Notes: generated from the letters alone by a model not told the origin. 64,000 nucleotides of DNA from Sodiomyces alkalinus F11 (GCF_003711515.1 NW_021167079.1:4201476-4265475), one strand, 5' to 3'; shown: positions 12,548 through 25,290, counted from the stretch's first letter. Numbers and translations: made by a program.

Positions 12548-15500
12548 TCACTCTCCCCCAGGTCCGTCCACCTCCTCCACCTCTTCGTCCTCCGCCGGCT
12601 CCACTAGGCCCTCCCCATCCTCCCCAGCAGGGGCTTCTTGGATCGCCTCCAACTCTCCGCCCTGACCGCCGCCCTCGGACTGAAGCTGCTGGATCTTCGT
12701 CCTCGTCATTTCAAAGACGTACTGGCCTAGATGCTCCACGCCTTCCATGCATGCCTCTCCCGGCACCTCACCCTGCTCGCTCGCCAGGTCGCGTCGCGAT
12801 GGCCATAGTTCGCCGGTGACCAACATGAGCTTGTCCGGCCGCGCAAGAAGCTGCTCGAATGCCTGACGCAGCTCAAAGCACGCCTCGAAGACCTCGCGGC
12901 GTCCGAGAATGTACAAGCCCAGCCTCGCACGCGATAGAGCTACGGTCATGCGACGGATATCCCGCAGAAAACCAACTCGCGAGGTACGAGTGAGTGATAG
13001 AATGATGTCTGCAGTTTGTTAGTCCTGACTATAAAAAAAAGAAGAAAAAGGTAAAACAATGCGTCTTGGGGTGTCAGTCTCCGCTTACAGTCATTCTGCT
13101 CGCCCTGGTATTTGTCCACGGTAGTGACGACCCTTGGTTGCCCGAAAACAGCACTGTTACTGCATCTATGGGCTAAAACATCCTTGATCAAGGCACGTTG
13201 CCCGGAGTAGGTCGCAAGAATGCTGATCTTAGAGGCCGGGTAGCCCAGGAGCCGCATGTATTGGTAAATTGCGACGGCGTATTCGGCTTCCCCAAGATTC
13301 TGAATAAAGTGTGGGCTAGGCTCGGCCTCACCCCGTCCTTTGTAGTCCGGAACGTTGATGAACTGGTAATCGTACTTGAATCCGGCATTGGCCTTGGAGA
13401 ATTCTTCGTGCGTCCGCACGTGCGGCAAATTGCCCAGGTTCGGGTATCGCCACTGGTACAAACTAGCAATGGACGGCCGAGCACGACCCTGCTGATCCAG
13501 GTTGATGGTCGGAACGCCCAGGCGTACCAGCCGCGAGTACAGCGACTGTTCTAGGTTGGCATAATGCCGGAAGGCGTGACTTTGGATGATGGGGGAATTC
13601 TGGAAATGGTCACCGCAGAGGACAACACGTTGCAGAGGCATCTCCCCGTTCACCGGCTTTTGCATGGCCAGGGGTAAGAAATTCTCGATCTCGGTAATCT
13701 GAGCAGCTTCTTCCATGACGACGTTGTCGTAGCGGAACCCGAGTGACGCGATTTCCTCCCGCTTCATAGCCGCATGTGTGGAGGTCATGGCGATAATACG
13801 AGCCTCGTTCGTGAGTAGGTAGTTCGCCTTATCCCTGTCTCTTCGGAGAATCTCGAACGGCATGACATCTGCAAGCTCCGAAAAGATCTTGCTGATATGC
13901 CGGTAACATCCTTGCGCAATCTCCATGACAGTCTCGCGATCTGCGTCGGCCGGAAAGAGTGGCTGCGGGGCAGTTGAGAAGTACTCGTGGAAGGGGAACG
14001 CCTCGATGATGGCCGCTGGGGAGACATCTGCGTCCTGAGTAGCATTTGTGAACTTTGTCCATGCGGTTTCAACGTACACTGCATTGAAATAACCAGCAGT
14101 CTCGGCCGAGTTCCCATGAGCACCTGGTGCTCCCATACTGGCGGCAAGGCGTTGGACCTCCTGGAGGTATCGGTTGCGGTTGTCTAGGAACGACTCGACG
14201 CGGCCGTGTTTACTGAAGCTTCCTTCAGTGTACAAGTCCTCCTCCCCATGACCCAGTCGCAGCAAATGCCTTTCGTCAATGTCCAAGGCCACGATTTTGG
14301 CGAAGAGTTGGTTAAGCGCCTGATTGCTGTGCGCGATGAGGAGCGTCTTCTGCTGGGGGAAATTGTGGTAAATATTGCTGATGATTTGGGTCGCAACGTC
14401 TGTCTTTCCCGTTCCCGGCGGACCAACCACGATGGTAAGACCTGGCTGGGAGCCAGAAATAATCGCATCAATCTGAGCCGGAGTAAACCGGACGGTGTTA
14501 CGCTTGGGGGCGTCGGTGGGATAAGGTCCCGTGTTGGGAGGCTTGTAGGTGGACACCTTCAATGTTTCGACGTCGGCCAACAGAGCAGGTTCGGCGTCCC
14601 TGCGGCGCTTTTTTGATGATGGCTTACCTTGTGTGGCCGCTGGTTTCTCCGTCGATTCCAAGACATAAGGCGGCCCGAAACTACCAGACGCGTCGTCGCT
14701 GGGCTCGATGATTTTCCCAGGTAGGCTTTCTATCAAGTGCTGCCAGTCTATGAAGGTGTCACGGTAGTCGATCGCCCTGACCTTGTTCGGTAGCTGCTTG
14801 TATGATGCCCCAGCAGGGTCGCCGTAGCCAAGAAAGACTTCATGAAGCCAGGAGGCGAGAGGAACGTCGGAAAGCACCAGGCTGCGAATGGACTGCAGAA
14901 CAGGCTTGAAGTTGTTTTCCCTTCCACTGCGCCTCATGATCAGGTTGATGCGTCCGTACACGTCAGACTTTCCTGCTGAGATACGCTCAGCATCGCCGGC
15001 GTAGGTCTGCGAGTCGAGTTTAAGTTGGAAGATTCGGTTCCCGCCGTACCGGCCTGTAGTATCCCTCACGGGCCGGCCTTTGTCGTCCGTGATGCGGATA
15101 ATTTCAGCAGTACGAACGGCCACGATTCCAAGACGATCAGCTTCCGAGGAAGTGGCAGCGCCATTGCCGATGGTCCTCGATATCGGCGGTTCGATAGCTA
15201 ATAGGAAGACAACATCATCGGGCCGAAGCGAGTCCCACTCACGACGGATATTATCTTTCAGCCGGCGCACATCCACGGACACCTCTGCCCGCACGACAGA
15301 CGGGTTGTCATCTCCGACCAAGGGAGGCACCACTTCCATGATTCTGCATTTCGTCAGTCACTTGACCTAGTTTTTACGTTGTCGCAGGAAGGGATGCACT
15401 TACGAAACTTTGGAGGAGGGCAGGGCCATCTTGGAAAATCCAGGAAATTCCGTTTCCCCCGGCTTCTTGCTCTCCGGACGTAGGCGTTTGATGACAGTCT

Positions 15501-17116
15501 CGATGTCCTTGCGAATCCCGTAAAAGGCTTCGGAACGGTACAAGATGAGCGACCTCCACAGAAAATCACCGACTGAAAGATACTGGAGATTGAGCTTTGG
15601 CAGAGCCAAGGGATGAGAACCATCGTATGCCTCGGCCCTAGTCAGGATACTCGCAAAAAGCGAATCCTCCGTGGGCGCTAGGTTCATTTCCCGGGCCACT
15701 TCCTGGAAGGTTTTCCTCCGTTCGAATGTCCAAAGAAACACTTCGACCAGGAAATTCCTGTCAATCCGGATCGGTAGGGTGTCTGGATAAGAGGTGCGCA
15801 AGTGCAGCAGGTTCGCCAGCTTCATGAGTTCTTCGTCGGTAAGAGGCTCTAGGAGCGTTTTGAGTTCTTCCCTCTTGTCGATTGCGCCGAAATTTGACAG
15901 TGCGAGCACCTTGAGCTGTTCAGGGAAGTGTTTTATAGCCATCTTCTGCAACCTCCCGAGAACCGCGCAATGTTTATCGAAGGCTTCTGACTGAGTGAAC
16001 TGGACTCCTGTTTGGTCATCAATGGTAAAATATACATAGTGGGCGAAAAGTGAGTGCAGGTCCCGCACAAGACCGTTGTTTTCATCGTTGAGCATGGGGG
16101 AGAGCTGCATGGCCGGGAGAACGTTGAGGTCGGTAAGAAGAGTGTTGACATATCGGCGAGTGGGAAGCTGGCTCAGAAGGTCTGTCAAGAATTCAATAAA
16201 CCTCTCGCAATAGACGACGTGTTCTGAGATGAGGTTAGCGACCTGCCAAGGATAGGAAAGTGCAGAAACAAGGCGGGAGACCGTACCAGGCCCCGTGTCC
16301 TCCTCGTACAGGAGGCTTAAGAAGTCGAGGACCAACGTATAAAGCCATGAGCGCTCAAAGCGCAACCTGGCCTTTGTTGCCTCGTCGGCAGCCTCATATC
16401 TCTTTAGGGATGCTCTCCATGCTTTGCGCACATGGGCGTTGTGTTCGAGCTTGGTCTCTCGCAGGGCGTCTGTGGACAGATTGTGCCATATCGAAATGGA
16501 CAGAAGAGGCGCACATTCTTTTCTCACAATGGCATGGTCTAGACTCTGAAAAGCCGAGATGAGGAAGGAGAGGAGTTGGGTTCTGATGTTGAGCGACAGG
16601 GTTTGGTCGAGGGTCATGGAAAGAATGCGGCGAAAAAGGTCGGAGAAGGCGTCGCTCCTATCTTCAAAGATGCTCCAAGAGGTAAGCTGCTCCCTCCTCT
16701 TCACGTTCGTGAGTAGAACGATTAATAAGACATGGTGGTTCGAGGACTCGTCGGTATATCCAGGCCAGAGGTAGCTATAGAGTTGGGCGAGAATGTTACA
16801 TTAAGGATTTCCGAATCCATGCGTACTTGGTTTTCTCATACCTCTCGAGAGTTTGTAGACCCTCCAAGACAAGTAATGTCTTGTACGGAAAGCTGTCCCG
16901 CTCCAGAACCTCCCAGATTTCCTTCTTAATAACGTCATTCTTCACTTTAACCTTCTTCGTGGGCTTCAACCAATGCTTCCGCGCAAGCTGGGTGAACTCG
17001 CTCTCGCCTTCAATGTCTGCAACAGTCGGCCGTTCGCCGGTGCGTTTTGGCTGAGCTTTCGTCTGAGATGCAGCCGGCGCATTGCCACTCTTCTTCTGTC
17101 GCTTCGCAGTCGGCAT
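12548..17116 (-). CDS. intron-binding spliceosomal helicase, Aquarius/Cwf11 family
   Basis: SF1 (Upf1-like) RNA helicase of the intron-binding complex, which contacts the intron upstream of the branch point in activated spliceosomes. Minus-strand exons are 17116-16842, 16774-15404, 15343-13089 and 13008-12548, with introns of 67, 60 and 80 nt; all junctions are GT...AG and the frame closes (1453 residues). The N-terminal half is the helical scaffold. The helicase core has Walker A GPPGTGKT at about residues 856-863, a Walker B variant MEEAAQ at about 1092 (the Glu-Glu form typical of Aquarius rather than DEAA), VTTVDKYQGEQND near the third junction, and a final ALSRAR motif. The tail is acidic. 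The start at 17116 (MPTAKRQ) is preferred to an in-frame ATG at 17185 because it begins the basic N-terminus. It is divergent from THOC1; the retrotransposon island begins 289 bp upstream of its start. Confidence 0.94.
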
Positions 17117-17400
17117 CCTTTGAATCTTGGTCGAGTCTTGGGGAACACTCCGGCTGTGATGGCATGCCGAGGCCAGCTTCAGCACGCGCAGTGGGAAGCG
17201 TAGAGTGTCAATGTACGTATATCTTGATATCGAGCGGCTGTAAAAACGAGGAGTGGGAAAATGTTCACGCTATCAGGAATGGTAGGTTGTTTGTTGTCTT
17301 GCAGAACGGTCGCGGCGGAAATTTCAGCCTTGTCGGCGGTACGTACCTGTGACAGTTTGCAACGCGTGTGGGGACGTGTCTACCGCACTGTAAATGGGTA
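17117..17400. promoter_or_regulatory. left half of the ancestral Aquarius/THOC1 divergent promoter
   Basis: Unique-looking host sequence between the Aquarius start codon and the retrotransposon. Its CpA and TpG content looks normal, so RIP did not spread visibly into it. With 36266-36549 it would have formed one intergenic region of about 570 bp. No TATA box or known site could be assigned with confidence. Confidence 0.55.
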
Positions 17401-17405
17401 GGTAG
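17401..17405. repeat. target-site duplication of outer Copia element (left copy)
   Basis: GGTAG directly before the left LTR; the same five bases follow the right LTR at 36261-36265. Confidence 0.9.
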
Positions 17406-17612
17406 TGTCAGATAAAGCGTAGTCAAAATTGTTGCAAAATAGGTTAAAATTTATTAAGGCAATTATATACAATTATAACTATCCTAGACTATCAGGGAAA
17501 CGCTACCACTGTATTTTATATAGTGCAGATTCTGTAAGCGTCTACCCGGATTATACTCTTAGTAATCTGGCCTATTATATAACCGAAAAGACTATATATA
17601 GTCTATTCAACA
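17406..17612 (-). repeat. left (3') LTR of element 1
   Basis: 207 bp, beginning TGTCAGATAAAG and ending TTCAACA in plus-strand terms. It aligns along its length with 36058-36260. Nearly all differences are transitions, and most are C/T or G/A pairs at former CpA/TpG; one short length change (ATATAT against GT) lies near the right end. This copy carries more TA than the right LTR. Confidence 0.93.
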
Positions 17613-17689
17613 CACCCCCTAATCGCCCTAAAACGTTAGTTAGGCGATTAAAGCTATTCGTAACCGGCAGATAATCCAGCTATATAATC

Positions 17690-19245
17690 TATTCACTATA
17701 TCCGCCCTTAAATTTATCCTTTAGGTCCTCTAAATATTCTATCCGGACTTCTTCTAGCTATTTCTACTATAACCGTTCCCGTATATCTATTACACCCACC
17801 TAGGACCTAAATATCTTAAATTTCTCGCCGTATAGCGCCTTCGTTAATCCGTCTACCACTATTTCCGCGCTCGTAACGTACGTTACGGGTATTTACCCTT
17901 ATTCCTTTACTTAACGTAACTAGTAGCCGTGGATATCGATATAGCGGAGGCGCGTTATTAACGTACTAATCTCTTAATTAACTAATTAAATCGTTTAGTT
18001 ATTATCGTATAAGATTCTGAATTCCGGATCGTTAAATTCTACTCCTATACTAAATAATAGGTGTTATATAAAGATACCCTCTTTTATACCTTATACTAAC
18101 ACTAATAGCTCTGCTTCAGTTATAAACGTTATAACCGTATCCTGCTTATTAGCGCGCTATATTATTATACTGCTAAATAAGCGTATTATATACGCTTAAC
18201 TACTCTTTCGATTAAGGGTATTATCGGCAAATAAGGTGTTAGTATAGATTTTAATAATATCGCTACCCCTTAGTTCTAACGTAAACGATTAGCTATTAAT
18301 TAGATAGAGGATTAGATAATCGGCTACCTTATAGTAAATAGGCCCTAGATTAACGTTAAACCGGTATAGCCTGGATACTATAAACGCGATATCAGGCCGC
18401 GATATCACTACTATATATAGTATAGATCCTATCTTCCGTTAATAGCTTTTAACATTAGTCAAGGTCCCTAAATAGAGTAGTAGCTCTATAACCTTAATTA
18501 GGTACATTAGGCGATAGTTACTACTATACTTACTATTCGGCTTTAATAGGCGTTCTAACTTAGTAATATAGTCGCGTTATAATAGCTAGATTTTACGGGT
18601 AACGCGGTCGCGAATAACCTTAATACTAAGGAACCATTATAGAGGATCGCTACCTTATAGGTTATAGTGGCGTTATAGGTTATTAACGGCCTGCTTTATC
18701 TACGCCTTATATTATTCCTTATGAGTAATAATGATATCGTTAACGTAGAAGAATAGGATTAAACCGCGGCGCAGAAAATAACACGGTTCTTACGGTACTA
18801 TCTAGAAGCCGTCCGCTAAAAGGATAGCCGAAAAGTGCTTTTACTCAAGCAGTAAAAACTCCTTAAGTCTATATAACGCCTTTTTCAGGTGTAAACGACT
18901 CCTAGGGGCTAAAAAGTCTAGCAGCGGGTATATAAAGATATTATAGGGGAGGGGCGTGTGTATAAACGCGTTTCTAATATTAAACTATAATAGCGTAAGG
19001 TTAAATCGGGCGGCGATAGCTATTAACGCGCGGAATAACCGTCCGGCTAGTATTATTACGTACGTCTCCTTAAGCGAGGATTAATACTACTAATCTCCTC
19101 ACACTATAAGCCTTACCTTATATTTATATAGAAATCTATACTTATCGAACTTATATATTATTACCTATATCGAATTAAAAACCTAATATCTATCTACTAC
19201 GGACGCCGGTACCCGTATCCACGACCCTATCTCCTCGTGGCTCCG
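17690..19245 (-). pseudogene. element 1: decayed Copia reverse transcriptase and RNase H
   Basis: Conceptual minus-strand translation gives the Copia RT/RNase H series: an LYRLKE...L block, FFYVND at the catalytic box (18736-18747), SRPDIAF, a Dx8RKSS RNase H block, a TEAELL block, and a terminal VDIH...EE region. The catalytic YxDD reads YVND; the Asp-to-Asn change is the one expected from TpG to TpA. Many in-frame TAG/TAA codons stand where Trp or Gln is expected. Confidence 0.85.
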
Positions 19246-19367
19246 TAGGTAGTCTTCTTATACTTATCAGAATAGGTAGCCGTAAAGGTGCGAGGGTATA
19301 TTGCGAGGGTTCTTCGGAGGAGGAGGGAGGTCTTTACGGTGAATCTTTACGGCCACCGGGGTAACCG

Positions 19368-19372
19368 CTAGA
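19368..19372. repeat. target-site duplication of nested Copia element 2 (left copy)
   Basis: CTAGA immediately before the left LTR of element 2; the same bases occur at 25899-25903. Confidence 0.88.
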
Positions 19373-19657
19373 TGCCGCATGGACAGGACCACGATATGGT
19401 CCATAGGGGATCCAGGGGGGATCCACTCCATGACTAAGGGCTCCGGATATCAGGGACTTCGGGCATCAGGATATGATAAGGGTGGATACCGGAAAAGACC
19501 GGATAGGATCTAAATGATATAGTACCCATAACAGAGTCTTCACCACCTAAATTAAGGGTATAAGAGACTCTTCTAGATATAACTTAATATAATACATATA
19601 TATAAGATTTCTGCTCTACTAAGTTAATTATTTAAGTGCCTGTTAGTACGTGCGATA
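19373..19657 (+). repeat. left (5') LTR of element 2
   Basis: 285 bp, starting TGCCGCATGGACAG and ending TGCGATA. It retains many CpA and TpG steps, unlike most of the island. Differences from the right LTR are almost all transitions. Confidence 0.92.
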
Positions 19658-19929
19658 GTTATACGCCCGGTTTATAACGCCTAAACGATAGATATTAATA
19701 AGGCTACCCCTATTCTACTATAAAGAAGTAATCACGTCTATATAAGTACTCTTAAATAACTACTATTAACCTAATTGGAGTACTTAAGAGATTAATTAAC
19801 CTACCTATTAATTAACTAACCAATAAACTATAATCTAGTTAAGATATCTTTTAACGTATCTAACGCCGAATAAAAGGCGGCCGCCACGACCCTTATTAAC
19901 TAGAGGGATTAGGCAGTTTAGGAGCGCGC

Positions 19930-21200
19930 CGTACGCGGTAAATCGGCCTCCTACTAGGATAACTACCTTAATCTAAAGCTAAGCGATAAGAAGGCTAACG
20001 CCTATCTCCTCCCTATACCTATACCCCCTAATATTCGTAAATACGAAGCCCTCGCCGTGGACTCTAACACGGAGGAGGCCACAGCCACCACTATTATAGC
20101 TACTCCGTCTTCTACTATCACGCTAAAGGGCGATAAGGCCACGGATACTATAGAATCCACGGCTACCACGGCCGCTACTACGGCTACCGGTAAGAGGAAG
20201 ACGGCCGCTCGCTAGAAGGTTACGGCCGTAACGAAAGAACCATCGACTAAGACGCCTATATCTATTGATAACCTCTTTAAAAAAGGGCGTACGCGCTACC
20301 TATAAGATCGCTATATATACCGCGAGAAAAAGGCAGACTACGACGCGTAGTAGAAGGAGTTTAATAAGGTATACTCCTATATCGAAAGGACTATATATAC
20401 TATATTACATAACCTCCTCGCCTAGCTATAGGATAACACCGTAAATAACCTGCGGGCCTACATTACTCTCCTGCACGCGGACGCAGGACCGATACTTATA
20501 GACCTCCGTAAGGAAGCCCTAGTCCTGTACCGATAATACACTATACCTATAAAGGCTATACCTAAGGATATAGACGCTTAGGTTGTAAGCTAGAAAATAG
20601 CGATAATATACTATAAATATATAGGCGTTTTAGAACTATTAAGCACGGACTATTGGGCAGAAGACGCGTTAAAAGCCGTTAGACCTATTACCTAGAAATA
20701 AAGCAATAACTACCTAGTAAATAACTACGATAAGATTACGGAAAACGAACTAACGATTAACGACTTTATAAAGGCTTTACGGGCGGTTCTTAGTAATATA
20801 AAGAGCCTATAATCCACCGCTATAAAGCCTAGAGTTAGGAGAGGCATATTTAACACCCTTAGGAACCTCCCCGATACTAAGGATACTGCTAATAACGATA
20901 CTAATAAAAAGCGCCCTTATAGTGATACGTCCGTAAAGGCTATCCCTCCCGTAATAAGGAGGCCTTACGAGATATATAAGAATACCTATACCACTGCCGC
21001 CTATTAGTACGTAAGGCCGGATATACGCCCTTATACCTAGCATGGCCGTGAAGATATTATAAAGGTCGCGGAAAAGAAGATACGTATTTATAGTTTTAAA
21101 AGCCGCGTAGACACCGCGATACAGAAGAGGCGGGAAGTAATAGCTGCCACCGCTAATAAAATAGAGGAAGTCTAGGAAGATTAACTCTATAATACTACGT
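19930..21200 (+). pseudogene. element 2: decayed gag region
   Basis: A long, stop-riddled but alignable frame with Ala/Thr-rich and Lys-rich stretches, followed near 20.99-21.05 kb by what looks like a degraded CCHC knuckle with Cys replaced by Tyr. Assignment rests on its position between the 5' LTR and the protease. Confidence 0.6.
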
Positions 21201-21329
21201 CTACTACTATAGTTTATAAAGACCTGTCCGTCACCGCGACGGAGAAACTAGGAGTCCCCCTAACCTAAGGGGTAGCGCGTTATCGTACGACGATACTATT
21301 AAGATTATAATAAGAATAGGGGATATCCC

Positions 21330-22720
21330 TTTCTATTAACTAAGCCAGAGCGCTATTACACTACACGATCCTAGACTTAGGATCGTTAATCTATATCTTT
21401 AATAATCGAGGCTGTTTTACGGCTATTAGACTACCCATGGTTAATTTATTAACGCTTTAGGTAGGTACTTATAAGGCTCCTATCCTCGGATACGGAGATA
21501 TTAAGCTACGTGTATAATCCCTATTAGGTATAAAAAGGCTACTACGCCTCCGTAATATCGTATACTATAAGGAATTTATTACTAATATCGTCTCGGAATA
21601 CTAGCTACGCCTATAAGGTTACTACTAGGATACCGTAAACGACACTATCGTTAACTCCGCCGACGACCGGCCTATTTATAAGCTACTAGATATCCACAGC
21701 CAGTATATAATCGAGCGCGCGGAAGCCATAGCTGCTACCGCGTTCGCGGTCTCGGTAAGGCACCCCCGCGATAACCCGTATAGAAGATCACGATAACCGC
21801 AGTAACCGTAGAAGACTACGGTATAATGGTAGCACGAACGCCTTAGCCACTACGGCACCGATACTCTTATAAAGATCGTCGACGCTACTTAGGGGGTAAA
21901 GATAAAGGGACCTCGTATAACGGACTATAACGTGTATAGGTAATCGTAAATGCCTATATAGATCCGGCAGATACTATCCCTTTACCCGTTAAAGCCCGGA
22001 GAGGCCCTAGCTATTAATTTTCACGATTTAGAAGAGGCGGAGTAATTAGCGGGCGGACTATATAAGTCTATTATATTCGTTATAGACGTGTATATAGGTT
22101 ATACATAGGATTACTACCTATAGAAGAAAGACTAAGGCTTTATCCTGCACGCTCTAAAGGATATTTTTGCCCTGCTTAAGACTTAATTCGACGTTAGGCC
22201 ACGCGTTCTACGGGCCGATTCTAAGATATTTTAGCACCTAGAAGTCGTTACTTTCCTCGCTGCTAAGGGGGTAGAAGGCTAGCTATCGGCACTATATTTA
22301 TAGAATTAGAACGGCGTTATAGAATAGATTAGAGGTATCGTTAAGAGAAGGGCGAGGGCTATAAGGATTAGAGCTACTCTGTCTATATCTATCTAGCCTA
22401 AGATCTTTAAGACTACTATATATCTGTATAATAGAACGCCACGATATATTAACGACTAGTGAACGCTATACGAAGGCCTGCGCGGCCGTTAACCTAACCT
22501 TACGCACCTACGAGTATATAGCTATAAAGCCTTTATAAAAACGCGCGATACCTAAGCTAAAAGAAACCGCCTATAAAGGCTAGAACCGAAGGTATAGATC
22601 GGTTATTATATCGGATACTAATCCTCGAATAGCTTCCGTATTTACCTACTATACCTGATAGATATTATTACTACGAGAGATGTGGTCTTTAACGAAGACG
22701 AGATATTTAACGGCAGGATT
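21330..22720 (+). pseudogene. element 2: decayed protease and integrase
   Basis: The aspartic protease motif is at 21374-21382, where the expected DSG reads DLG (a TCA to TTA change, i.e. CpA to TpA). It is followed by a WHERLSHYG gag-pre-integrase block near 21.83 kb, with the zinc-finger cysteines read as tyrosines (TGY to TAY). An integrase core with I/VDVYIGYT and the LYNRTP block follows near 22.42 kb. Confidence 0.83.
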
Positions 22721-22869
22721 AAAACGCTATAAGCCACGGCTTCCCCCGAGGAAATCGGGGAACGTCTATAATCTATCCGTATCACCTAATCTAATAAGAC
22801 CGCGAATAGGCTGCTATTAAGGGGTATAGCCGTAGACGTATTAGATCTTAAGTCGGAAGACTCTAACGC

Positions 22870-23324
22870 TACCGCTATTACTACGAGTAAAAACGACGCC
22901 ACCGCTATTACTACAGATAAAGGCGAGGCTATCGCTATTACTACGAGAGAGGCTACTACTATTACTATAGACTATACCGCTATTACTACGGATACTACTA
23001 TTACTATAGGAGAAAACTATACCACCGCTATTACTACGGGTAAAGGCGACGCTACCGCTATTACTATGGATAAAGGCGAGGCCGTCGCTATTACTACGAG
23101 AGAGGCTACTACTATTACTATAGATAAGGTTCTAAATCTATAGTCTAATAACTAGGCTATAGATTTAGAATCTCGTAACTTTAACGCTACCGCTATTACT
23201 ATAGAAGAGGCTACCGCTATTACTATAGAAGAGGCTACCGCTATTACTATAGGAGAGGCTACTGCTATTACTATAGGAGAGGCTACCGCTATTACTATAG
23301 GAGAGGCTACCGCTATTACTACGG
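22870..23324 (+). repeat. in-frame 24-bp minisatellite in element 2 (ATAITxxE repeats)
   Basis: About a dozen copies of a GCTACCGCTATTACTA-type unit. Units are irregularly spaced up to about 23.1 kb, then perfectly tandem at 24 bp from about 23186 to 23324. In the polyprotein frame they encode repeats of roughly EATAITI. The block lies in the variable linker between integrase and RT. Confidence 0.85.
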
Positions 23325-23739
23325 ATACTTTACGGTTTACCACTATAAGGTTTAAACCGTTTCCCACGCCTCTAATATCCCCGGAAGATTTCGCGCGCGC
23401 GTTCCTTATAGCATTAGCAGTGGTCAGGGGCGCTAAGGTGGAAGAACACGATAACCACTAACGGATAGCTATAGGTGCCCCTAGGGGGTGCCTGTCGGCT
23501 ATACTCCTGTCGGCCGCGCGCCTATTACCCGCGCGCCTATCTATCGCGAGAACTATCGTAAGTCTATATATAACTAAGAAGGTCTAGAACGATAACGCCT
23601 AGCAGGCGTTCTTTAACGCTAGCAGGACTTATAACCCTATACGCGCGAGGAAGTAAGCTATTAATAATGGCGATATCGGTGCTATAGATTCTACTCTCTC
23701 TAATACCTCTTAGCCGCTATCGCACGTAACCCGCGAGGA

Positions 23740-25290
23740 TCTCCCGCCTCTATTAAAGTACCACCGCGATATATGCCTCTACCCGTTATGGGAGCGGTAG
23801 TTATAGGCCGAGGGGGAATACCTTAAAGGGCACCGATAGATAGGCTACTAGTAGGAGGTAGGTAGTAATTAGACTAATAAGTAATAAGTGCTCGTCTATA
23901 GATAGGTATACACCTATAAATTTAATAAGGAGGGCACCCTCCTTAAGTATAAGGCACGTCTTATAGTCCGAGGGGATTAATAAAAACGGTTAAAGACTAA
24001 AGATAACTACGCCGTAACGCTGGCCTCGCGGTCCTTCCGTATACTAATAGCGATCGCCGCCCGATTTAACCTAAAGATAAGGCAGTTTAATACCGTTAAC
24101 GCGTTTATTAATACTAGCCTTAAGGAAGAGGTGTTTATAAAGATACCGTAAGGCTACGAAGTACTAGGTAAGGTCCTGCTACTACGGAAAGCCCTCTTCG
24201 GTTTAAGGGTATCGCCACTACTATAGTAAGAGGAATTCAGCGGCACGCTATAGAGGATAGGCTTTATAGCCGTCCCTAATAACCCCTATATTATAATCCG
24301 CGACGGTTTAATTCTATTCTTCTATATTAACGATATCGGACTTATATACTACAAAGACCGTAAGACAGACGCCGATAACCTCGAGGCTGCCCTTAAGCGA
24401 AGCTATAGGTTATTAGGAGGCGAAGAAATCCGTTAGTTCCTAGGAATTAAGGTCCTAAGGGATAAAGCCACCTATAGGTTATAGCTATTATAATCCTTTT
24501 ACATGGAGAAGATCGCGGTTAAATACTACGTAGATATACTCTGCCGAAAACCACTAAAGGTCCTATTATCTACGGAGCCGGTAATACCCCGAGACGGTAC
24601 CCACGCGTTAATTCCCGAGGTCTATTAGTATCAGGGAATAATCGGTTTTATCCTATACGCCGCTATTATAATAAGACCCGATATCGCGTTCGCCTGCTTA
24701 AAGCTTTCCTAATATAACGTTAACCCCTCCTCTAACCACCTTAAGAGGGCTTAATAAGTGCTACTATTCCTATACTATATAAGACACCACTGCTTAGAAT
24801 TCGGTGGGGATAAACTCTTCCTGATAGTAAGCGACGCGTCCTTTAGGGATACTCCGGACCGTAAGAGCTCGTAAGGATATATGATAAAGCTTTTCGGCGG
24901 CACCGTTAACTAGAAGGCGGGTAAATAACCGACGGTTATAACGTCGTTAATAGAGTCGGAACTACTCGCTCTTACTAAGGCAGCTAAGAAGACGCTATTC
25001 GTTAGCCGGATATTAAGGGATTTAGAGCTTCGGCTAGACTAATAACAGCTATAGCTATACTACGATAATTAACAGACTATTAACCTCGTTAATAAGAAGG
25101 CATAACGCCTACGAATAAGGCTATGGCACGTCGATATTCATAACTAGTAAGCGCGTTAGTTAGTATAGCAGGGCCTCTTTAAGGTCACGTACGTTAACAC
25201 GAAGGAGATAATCGCGGACGGTTTAACAAAGGTACTACCAGAGGCAGGAATTAAAAGACTATAGTAACAGCTTAATTTAACGGATTAAAA
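23740..25290 (+). pseudogene. element 2: decayed reverse transcriptase and RNase H
   Basis: Plus-strand translation shows KARLIVRGD near 23.96 kb, NAFINTSLKEEVFIKIP, ALFGLRVSPLL, and FFYINDI at the catalytic box (24323-24334; YxDD altered to YIND). IIRPDIAF follows, then RNase H with SDASF...DRKSS, an ESELLAL block, WHVDIHN, and ADGLTKVLP near the end. Stops are TAG/TAA at expected Trp and Gln codons. Confidence 0.88.

Noticed and set aside
22870..23324. CRISPR-like array
   Set aside because: Repeats are contiguous, lack unique spacers of uniform length, and lie in frame in a retrotransposon of a eukaryote.
23152..23367. Minus-strand repetitive peptide (IVIAVASP repeats) as a novel repeat protein
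   Set aside because: It is the complement of the 24-bp minisatellite in the Copia polyprotein; the plus-strand frame is the meaningful one.
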